Shown in pieces: positions 54,749-60,502 of a stretch of 60,502 bases of DNA (position 1 is its first letter; every line of letters begins with the position of its first letter). A model generated the notes under the pieces. The model saw nothing but the letters and a program-made list of their open reading frames with translations. It did no database searches and had not been told where the DNA came from. The stretch covers positions 1-60,502 of the forward strand of contig JAJZQN010000023.1 in NCBI GenBank assembly GCA_021847605.1, given 5' to 3'. The DNA is from Pseudomonadota bacterium. GTDB taxonomy: Bacteria; Pseudomonadota; Alphaproteobacteria; Sphingomonadales; Sphingomonadaceae. A program made the translations under genes and the position numbers.

Positions 54749-55336
54749 ATGCTTATAGGCTACATGCGCGTCTCTTCCACAGATGACCGGCAATCGGTCG
54801 ATCTTCAGCGCGATGCGCTGATCGCAGCCGGCGTCGATAGCCGGCATCTCTATTCCGACAAGGCATCCGGCGCTCGCGAGGACCGGGCGAGCCTGCGGGC
54901 CTGCCTCGAATATCTCGCAGCCGGCGATACGCTGGTCGTGTGGAAACTGGATCGGCTCGGCCGCTCCCTGCCGCATTTGCTGTCGATCCTGACCGATCTC
55001 AGGGAGCGTGACGTGTCATTCCGGTCATTGACCGAGCAGATGGACACGGGAACGCCGCATGGCGAGCTGCTGTTTTCGCTGTTCGGCGCGCTGGCCCAGT
55101 ATGAACGGGCATTGACGCGCGAGCGCATCATGGCAGGCCTTGCGGCCGCCAGACGGCGCGGGCGCTACGGTGGCCGCCCGCGAACGATCGATGCGGAAAA
55201 GCTCGATCAGATCACCGCCGCCCTTGCCGGTGGCGCTAGCAAGTCGTCGATCAGCCGCACGTTCAACGTGCCCCGATCGACCCTCGCAGATACGCTCGCG
55301 CGGGCCGGATGGCTCAAACCGCCGCGCCTTGCGTAA
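54749..55336 (+). CDS. Small serine resolvase/invertase
   Basis: A 195-residue TnpR/Pin-type recombinase. LIGYMRVSSTDDRQSVDLQRDAL carries the nucleophile Ser, then YSDKASGAREDRASLRACLEYLAAGDTLVVWKLDRLGRS and the E-helix LFSLFGALAQYERALTRERIMAGLAAAR. The C-terminal helix-turn-helix is AGGASKSSISRTFNVPRSTLADTL. It is intact. No Tn3 transposase is nearby, so it is either a transposon remnant or a plasmid/toxin-antitoxin-linked resolvase. Confidence 0.92.
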   Translation: MLIGYMRVSSTDDRQSVDLQRDALIAAGVDSRHLYSDKASGAREDRASLRACLEYLAAGDTLVVWKLDRLGRSLPHLLSILTDLRERDVSFRSLTEQMDTGTPHGELLFSLFGALAQYERALTRERIMAGLAAARRRGRYGGRPRTIDAEKLDQITAALAGGASKSSISRTFNVPRSTLADTLARAGWLKPPRLA

Positions 55337-55363
55337 CGACAAAAACATAATTATATTTCCGTA

Positions 55364-55672
55364 ATGCCATCCATGCGCTTCTCCTGGCATCCGGCCAAAG
55401 CCGAGAGCAATCTGAAGAAGCACGGCGTCAGCTTTGCGATCGCTACTCGTGCGTTCACAGATCGTTTCGCGCTGAGCGATCAGGATCGGATCGAAGGTGG
55501 CGAGCGACGATGGCAAACCTTGGGCCTCGTGGAAGGGCATCTGCTCCTCCTCGTGGCCCACACTGTCGTCGAGCAAGACGATGACGGCGAGTATGTGGAG
55601 ATCATTCATATCATTTCGGCTCGAAAGGCCGATCGAACGGAAAGGCGACGTTATGAAGAAGAAAGACGCTGA
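55364..55672 (+). CDS. brnT: BrnT-family toxin
   Basis: A 102-residue RelE-fold ribonuclease toxin. MRFSWHPAKAESNLKKHGVSFAIATRAFTD is the BrnT opening, and IIHIISARKADRTERRRYEEE the typical ending with the catalytic Arg/Glu region. ATG 55364 and ATG 55373 are both possible starts. Its end overlaps the antitoxin gene by 20 bases. The AT-rich segment around 55345-55360 may be the promoter under BrnA control. Confidence 0.9.
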   Translation: MPSMRFSWHPAKAESNLKKHGVSFAIATRAFTDRFALSDQDRIEGGERRWQTLGLVEGHLLLLVAHTVVEQDDDGEYVEIIHIISARKADRTERRRYEEERR

Positions 55673-55988
55673 TACCGTCCGTTTCCAACTCGATCCGGAC
55701 AATCTGCCGCCGTTGACCGAAGCGCAACAGGCCGAACTGGATGCCCTGCAGGCGATGCCGGATAGCGGGATCGACTATAGCGACTCTCCGGCGCTGACAG
55801 AGGATTTCTGGCGGAACGGGCAGCGTGGGCGCTTCTATAAGCCCATCAAGCAGCAGGTGACGGCACGCCTTGATGCTGATGTGCTCGCCTGGCTCAAATC
55901 GCAGGGTAAGGGCTACCAAGCCCGCATGAACGCCATACTTCGCCGTGAGATGCTGGCGACCGCCAGAAGGCAGGAAAAGCCACGTTAA
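55653..55988 (+). CDS. brnA: BrnA-family antitoxin
   Basis: A 111-residue antitoxin. The N-terminal disordered arm (MKKKDADTVRFQLDPDNLPPLTEAQQAELDALQAMPDSGIDYSD) would cover BrnT, and the C-terminal ribbon-helix-helix is KQQVTARLDADVLAWLKSQGKGYQARMNAILRREM. It starts inside the end of brnT. BrnA both neutralises BrnT and represses the operon in known systems. Confidence 0.9.
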   Translation: MKKKDADTVRFQLDPDNLPPLTEAQQAELDALQAMPDSGIDYSDSPALTEDFWRNGQRGRFYKPIKQQVTARLDADVLAWLKSQGKGYQARMNAILRREMLATARRQEKPR

Positions 55989-56035
55989 TTTAGATAGTTA
56001 GGCTATCGGTTATCGTGATATAGTCGTACATGGAT

Positions 56036-57466
56036 TTACCCCAGAAAGCGTTTGGCAAGTCGGATCAGACGCGCTGCCCGGCCCGAATACGGAGGAAAGA
56101 CGAGAGGCAGAGCGGAGAAGCGGTTCTGGAGAACGGCGCGCTCATGACTGAAAGTCCGGAACCCGTGATGGCCATGTGCCGCCCCGATCCCGGAATTGTT
56201 CACACCGCCGAACGGCAGATGATCGTGGACGTATTGGACGATGGTAAGGTTGACGCCTGCACTGCCGGAAGTCGTGGCCGCCAGGATATGATCCACTCTC
56301 GCCCGGTCACGATCGAACACATAAAGCGCCAGCGGCTTGGGTCTTGCGTTGATCCGACCGATCACGGTTTCAATGTCATCATAGGTCAGGACCGGCAGGA
56401 CGGGACCGAATATCTCCTCATGGTCGATCGCCGCCTCGGGAGCGATCGCCTCCAGCACTGTGGGCGCCAGCGCCCTTCCCTGCCTTTCGCCGCCGACAAT
56501 GATCCGCCCGCCCGTGGCCAGGGCATCCGCAATCAGGCCCCCCAGTCTGTCCGCATGGCGATCATTGACGATCCTTGCGAGATAGGGGCTCGTCATGCCC
56601 GAACCATAAGCGGCGGCGATCCGGCGGCGCAGCGCTTCCACGAACCGGTCGCGGATCGAAGCGTGGACGAACACATGATCGGGCGCGATGCAGGTTTGAC
56701 CGGCATTGGAGAATTTGCCGAAGGCGATCCAACTGGCGGCCGTCTCTATGTCGGCATCCGGTCCCACGATCGTGGGCGACTTGCCACCCAGTTCCAGCGT
56801 AACGGAGGTCAGGTGGCGGGAGGCTGCCTGCATTACGACTTTCCCGACCTCGGGGCTGCCGGTGAAGAAGATATGATCGAAGGGCAGCGCGAGCAGGGCC
56901 TGAGACATCTCCTTCCCGCCGAGGGCGACGGTAACCAAGTCTGGCGGAAATGTGTCGGCGATCAGCCGCGCGATGACGCCCGAGGTAGCAGGTGTCATCT
57001 CCGAAGGCTTCAGGATAGCGCTGTTGCCGGCAGCAAGGCAGGAGACAAGCGGCCCCAGGCAGAGATTGAATGGGTAATTCCAGGGCGCGATGATAAGGCA
57101 CACGCCGCGTGGCTGCGGCACGATCCGTCCGGCCGTGCCGAAACCGATCAATGTCGGTCCGACATGGACTGGCCGCATCCATCGGCGCAGATTACGACGG
57201 CTGTGGCGGATTTCCTGCATGACCGGAAGAATTTCCGTCAGAAACACTTCGGCCTCCGGCTTGCCGAAGTCGGTCGCCATGGCCTGGACGATCTCCCCTT
57301 CGAACTTTCGTATGGCAGCCGCGAGGCGCGCCAGCGCAGCGCGTCTTTCAGCAAGGCCAAAGCGCATCCGGCGCTCGTCCGACATTGCCTTTTGCGCGGT
57401 GAAGAGCATTTCCACCGGGCGGCCATCACAGGGTTCCTGCGAAATCGAATGGCTCTCTTCAATCAT
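56036..57466 (-). CDS. Aldehyde dehydrogenase, coniferyl-aldehyde/class 3 type
   Basis: A 476-residue ALDH of the short class 3 branch. IIAPWNYPFNLCLGPLVSCLAAGN is the NAD-binding start, LELGGKSPTIVG holds the catalytic Glu, and FSNAGQTCIAPDHV the nucleophile Cys. The C-terminal FGGVNNSGIGAAHGHHGFRTFSHERAV is typical of coniferyl aldehyde and fatty aldehyde forms. It is divergent from a MalT-like LuxR regulator, which may control it. It oxidises aldehydes to acids with NAD+. Confidence 0.9.
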   Translation of the reverse strand: MIEESHSISQEPCDGRPVEMLFTAQKAMSDERRMRFGLAERRAALARLAAAIRKFEGEIVQAMATDFGKPEAEVFLTEILPVMQEIRHSRRNLRRWMRPVHVGPTLIGFGTAGRIVPQPRGVCLIIAPWNYPFNLCLGPLVSCLAAGNSAILKPSEMTPATSGVIARLIADTFPPDLVTVALGGKEMSQALLALPFDHIFFTGSPEVGKVVMQAASRHLTSVTLELGGKSPTIVGPDADIETAASWIAFGKFSNAGQTCIAPDHVFVHASIRDRFVEALRRRIAAAYGSGMTSPYLARIVNDRHADRLGGLIADALATGGRIIVGGERQGRALAPTVLEAIAPEAAIDHEEIFGPVLPVLTYDDIETVIGRINARPKPLALYVFDRDRARVDHILAATTSGSAGVNLTIVQYVHDHLPFGGVNNSGIGAAHGHHGFRTFSHERAVLQNRFSALPLVFPPYSGRAARLIRLAKRFLG

Positions 57467-57526
57467 TTCATTCTCGTCGAAAACATGACCTTCGCGCGAG
57501 TCTTACGAGCGCAAAAGCAATAGGGA

Positions 57527-57544
57527 ACTACACGAACATGTAGT
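57527..57544. promoter_or_regulatory. Inverted repeat ACTACA-N6-TGTAGT before the LuxR gene
   Basis: An 18-bp perfect inverted repeat with 6-base arms lies 12 bases before the LuxR ATG and 61 bases before the divergent aldehyde dehydrogenase start. Its place and form suit a LuxR-dimer operator (inference). Confidence 0.5.
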
Positions 57545-57555
57545 ATCGACCCGAC

Positions 57556-59973
57556 ATGGGCCTGGGAACCGAATGGACTCCAACGCTGCTTTCGCGACTG
57601 GCGGAAACGGCACTTCGCCGTGTGGAATTGACCGCGCGCGTCAGCCTGCTGCGCGCACCTTGCGGCTACGGCAAATCGGCGACGCTCGCGGCCGGTTGGA
57701 AGGAGGCGGCGGACACTGGTCGCCCGGCGCTTTGGGCAAGTCTTGCAAGCGACGACACAAAGAAGGGCACCCTGCGTCGCCTCGCCTTTCAGGCCGGAAC
57801 CGCCGCGGACATCGAGTCCATTCTCCAATGGATATGGCATCAGGACAGGCCCGGGATTATTTGCCTCGATGATGTTCAGGAAGCGCCGCATCTCGAAACG
57901 CTGACAAGAGACATGATGGATGCTCTTCCCGATGATTGGCGAGCGGTCCTTGCAACCTCCGCCCCCTGGGGATTTGGCGTCCTCAACGCTGACTGGCAGG
58001 AAGTCGGCCCCGATGCCCTGGCCTGCCGCGCCCAGGATCTGAAGGAATTGATCCGGGTCCCTTCAGCCCTCGACCGGATCATATCGGACACACAGGGTTG
58101 GCCCGCATTGTGCCGCATCGCGGGCCGTGTATCCTACCGGATGCAGCCACTGCATTTATGGCCCGAGATCATCTGTTATCTCGATCAGATGGTGTTGGCG
58201 CCCTTATCGCCCGCTCTGCGCACATGGCTGAAAAAGGCGGCATTAATCGCTCCCCTCGATGCCGAAAGCCACGATTTTGCCCTGCGCGTCCACGACGGCG
58301 CGCAATGGATCGCACGTGCGCAACGCGAATGCCTCCTATTGAGGCCGGACAGTGACGGAATGTTTGCGCTCAATCCGGCGCTGCGACACCATCTTGCCTT
58401 GAGCGGACAGTCGCAGCTTCGTTCCTCTCCAAGCCATCTTCTAAAACGTGCGGCTTTTCATCACTGGCGCGCCGGCCGGCCAGCGCAAACGATAGCGCTT
58501 TCGCTGCGGGCCGGCGATCCGGCCTGGGCGCGGGGGCTGGACGGTGAGATCGTCATGGATGTCGCCCTGCGACAAGGCCGTATCGATGAGTTGGCCCATT
58601 GGCTCGAGGGCGTGCCCGACACAGCGTTGCTGACCAATCCCATGGCTGGCCTGGGAAAGATATGGGCCCTTTCCTTCCAGCAGCAGCATGCAGGGGCGAC
58701 GCACCTTTTGAAGTTGCTGTCACGCACGGATGCGCATGAGGAATTGCTGACGCTGCTCGGTGCGACGACAGCGGCGCTGAGGGACGATGTCGTCCGGGCG
58801 GAAATGCTCTGCCGGCAATGGCTCGAGCTGCACGCCCGGGAAAATCCGATGATGAAGGCCTCCGCCCTGGCCTGCCTCGCGAGCATCGTGGCGAGCCAGT
58901 CGAACGCGGCCGAGTTCGCGGCACTACGTCCCCTACTGGATCAAGCCTGTGCCCTGGCCGATCAGGGCTTTTCCCGCGACTGGGCAAAGATTGCCGAAGT
59001 GCTGCTCCTGCTGACGCAGGGGCAGATCATTCCCGCACGAAATAGGATCGACGCGCATCTGACGGATATGGTCTCCCCGGTCGCCGAGCAGACGCTGAAA
59101 ACATTGCGCCTCGCTGTGCTGGCCGAAAGCGGCGTGCCTCTGGCAGAACTGGAATGGCCGTTGCTTTTCTGCGACCAGATCGTCGACGTCCGCATTCATA
59201 CGGCACGGGCCATATTACGGGCCGCTCGTCTGGCCGGAGATGCGGACCTCTGCGAAAAAATCCTGACCGAACTGAACGTGAAAGCCGTACGCGACCACAT
59301 GCCGCGACTGCAACTCATGGCCGATATCCTGACTGCGGAACATGAAATCGCGTCGGGTCGATCGGTCACCATCCCCAATATTCCCAGGAACGACGCCATC
59401 ACTTCGGCTCACCTCGCCATTGCGGACGTCGAGTGCATGCTTCTGTCTGCGACGCGGGCGCTTGCCGACGGGAAGGATCACCTCGCGCGCCAATTGACGG
59501 ACCGTATCCTGGCCCGCATCCGCAGGGCAGGATGGCAACATATCATACTCAAAACCCTCATGCTGCGTTCGGTGCTGCATCTACGTAAAGAGGCGCTGCA
59601 ACTTTCCATACGGTCAGCGGAAGAGGCCTCGGAAATTCGCGACAGCACAGGACTGAAGGAAACAGCGCGGGAGTTCCGGAATATCCTGGAGCATATTCAC
59701 GCGGGATGGGCCGTAAAGGCGAGGTTTGATCGGTCCGCAGCACAACATCACTTGCCGAGTTCACAACATACCGAAGGATCCGACCTGTCTCGCCGCCAAC
59801 TCCATATCCTCGGCCTGGCGCGGGATGGTCTTACGAGCGCGGAGATCGCCAACATATTGGGTATCGGCGAAGATGGCGTAAAATGGCATTTTCGCGTGAT
59901 CTTCAAGTGTCTCGCTGTCAACAGGCGCACCCAGGCCGTCGCCACGGCGATACAGCGCGGTCTCCTTCACTAA
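57556..59973 (+). CDS. MalT-like LuxR-family transcriptional activator
   Basis: An 805-residue regulator of the MalT/LAL type. The N-terminal P-loop domain has RAPCGYGKSATLAAGW (Walker A) and IICLDDVQEA (Walker B); a long helical repeat domain (about 300-690) follows, and the C-terminal LuxR helix-turn-helix (about 740-800) reads LSRRQLHILGLARDGLTSAEIANILGIGEDGVKWHFRVIFKCL. Such proteins bind ATP and a small inducer and then activate transcription. It is divergent from an aldehyde dehydrogenase with an inverted repeat between them. Confidence 0.9.
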   Translation: MGLGTEWTPTLLSRLAETALRRVELTARVSLLRAPCGYGKSATLAAGWKEAADTGRPALWASLASDDTKKGTLRRLAFQAGTAADIESILQWIWHQDRPGIICLDDVQEAPHLETLTRDMMDALPDDWRAVLATSAPWGFGVLNADWQEVGPDALACRAQDLKELIRVPSALDRIISDTQGWPALCRIAGRVSYRMQPLHLWPEIICYLDQMVLAPLSPALRTWLKKAALIAPLDAESHDFALRVHDGAQWIARAQRECLLLRPDSDGMFALNPALRHHLALSGQSQLRSSPSHLLKRAAFHHWRAGRPAQTIALSLRAGDPAWARGLDGEIVMDVALRQGRIDELAHWLEGVPDTALLTNPMAGLGKIWALSFQQQHAGATHLLKLLSRTDAHEELLTLLGATTAALRDDVVRAEMLCRQWLELHARENPMMKASALACLASIVASQSNAAEFAALRPLLDQACALADQGFSRDWAKIAEVLLLLTQGQIIPARNRIDAHLTDMVSPVAEQTLKTLRLAVLAESGVPLAELEWPLLFCDQIVDVRIHTARAILRAARLAGDADLCEKILTELNVKAVRDHMPRLQLMADILTAEHEIASGRSVTIPNIPRNDAITSAHLAIADVECMLLSATRALADGKDHLARQLTDRILARIRRAGWQHIILKTLMLRSVLHLRKEALQLSIRSAEEASEIRDSTGLKETAREFRNILEHIHAGWAVKARFDRSAAQHHLPSSQHTEGSDLSRRQLHILGLARDGLTSAEIANILGIGEDGVKWHFRVIFKCLAVNRRTQAVATAIQRGLLH

Positions 59974-60049
59974 ACGATCTCCCACGTCACAAATAGAGGC
60001 AGGCATGCTGTTGCGCGGCCTCCCGCAAGGCAAGATCAGCAATCCATTC

Positions 60050-60376
60050 TTAGTCGACTCTCGTTGCCGCCCTCGCCAGCATGAGATCCACGAGAAAGTC
60101 CAGAAGCTCTCCGCTTGCGACCTCGTGCGGTTCGAGCAGGCCCTGGAACATGCTTCCCTCGTGGACAGCCAGGATCAGTCGCGCGATGCGCGGGAGGCCC
60201 CGGGCAACGATGCGGGAGTCCTCGCGAAGGATGTCGGCGAGCGCGCCCTCGATGATGGCGAGGATCCGTCCTTGCCGTTCGGCATAGTGGCTCGCCATGG
60301 CAGGATGGCGCAAGGCATAGAGGCCGAACTCGGCCTGGAGCAGATACCAGTCCCGATCGAACGGATAGCTGGCGAT
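60050..60376 (-). pseudogene. TetR-family regulator, C-terminal part, cut by an IS21-type end
   Basis: The reverse frame reads SYPFDRDWYLLQAEFGLYALRHPAMASHYAERQGRILAIIEGALADIL..., a TetR ligand-domain sequence, and ends normally at 60050. The N-terminal DNA-binding half is missing: the reading is cut at about 60377 where a TGTCAACACC insertion-sequence end starts. The original start is outside the window. Confidence 0.75.
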
Positions 60377-60502
60377 TGTCAACACCGGGATAAAAACGGG
60401 CCAGGCACCGGTTTAAAAAGGGGCCAGTTGGGTTGAATAAAAAGCCCCATGGTTGAGGCTGGACAGCATCGGCAGCGGGGAAGCGGCTGTAGCGGAGCGG
60501 AA
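60377..60502. mobile_element. IS21-type insertion sequence end, running out of the window
   Basis: Starting TGTC at 60377 there are three imperfect repeats of the form GG-N-TAAAAA-GGGCCAG (60388-60402, 60409-60425, 60434-60446). Multiple end repeats and a TG start are usual for IS21-family elements. The transposase genes lie beyond the window. Confidence 0.6.

Noticed and set aside
56030..57523. 497-codon forward frame over the aldehyde dehydrogenase
   Set aside because: Antisense to a gene with intact catalytic motifs; no start signal.
1..60502. CRISPR arrays, tRNA and rRNA genes
   Set aside because: No regularly spaced repeats and no cloverleaf or rRNA-like sequence were seen on either strand.

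Overview
The window looks like chromosomal DNA of a sphingomonad (Sphingomonadaceae, Alphaproteobacteria). It is GC-rich, genes are often coupled by 4-base ATGA/GTGA overlaps, and it carries a mix of TonB, GMC oxidoreductase, NodT lipoprotein and IS5/IS110/IS1380 genes that is usual in that family. This placement rests on protein character only; there is no rRNA or tRNA gene in the window. Both ends are cut through insertion sequences: an IS256-type transposase start at 1-50 and an IS21-type end from about 60377.

Left part (477-5085). A tiny RMF/CrpP-like protein, a globin-coupled (haem O2 sensor) diguanylate cyclase of the DosC type, and a TetR - quinone oxidoreductase - SDR operon with repeated GATCGTTC operators.

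5086-18598. A TetR gene with a 20-bp perfect palindrome precedes a tightly coupled nine-gene operon: PHA synthase, MaoC-phosphotransacylase fusion, acetate kinase, FabI, outer-membrane phospholipase A, and a complete ABC export system (HlyD, a double ATPase-permease, a second permease, a NodT/OprM outer-membrane lipoprotein). This is the most system-like unit in the window. Its 5' leader has four hairpin arms that can pair in alternative ways.

18835-25170. A PAS-GGDEF and an EAL-PAS-PAS protein are separated by an intact IS1111-type IS110 element and an IS5 element. A TonB-like gene with a frameshifted small membrane protein follows.

25174-30118. Glycerol regulon: glpF and glpK divergent from glpD and glpR, with TTTCG repeats between them.

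30119-39163. Two LysR-controlled redox pairs, and an electrophile/peroxide stress operon (TetR, Ohr, quinone oxidoreductase) with a TAGAC-N5-GTCTA operator. Around these lie decayed pieces: an IS110 tail, a headless GNAT, a tailless AAA/P-loop gene, a frameshifted large serine recombinase and a DUF736 tail.

39207-48733. A copper-type P1B ATPase, then an operon of TetR, thioesterase, 3-hydroxyacyl-CoA dehydrogenase and oleate hydratase. Divergent from it are a catalase-like haem protein, a ferredoxin-fold partner and a DyP peroxidase. An 18-bp perfect palindrome sits between the two units, suggesting a joint hydroxy/hydroperoxy fatty acid system.

48816-60502. A twice-frameshifted MFS gene, an IS1380 element, an SMI1/KNR4 gene broken by one in-frame TGA, a GMC oxidoreductase with DUF2147, a small resolvase next to a BrnT/BrnA toxin-antitoxin pair, an aldehyde dehydrogenase divergent from a MalT-like LuxR regulator, and a TetR gene cut by the IS21-type end. 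No CRISPR array, tRNA or rRNA was seen.
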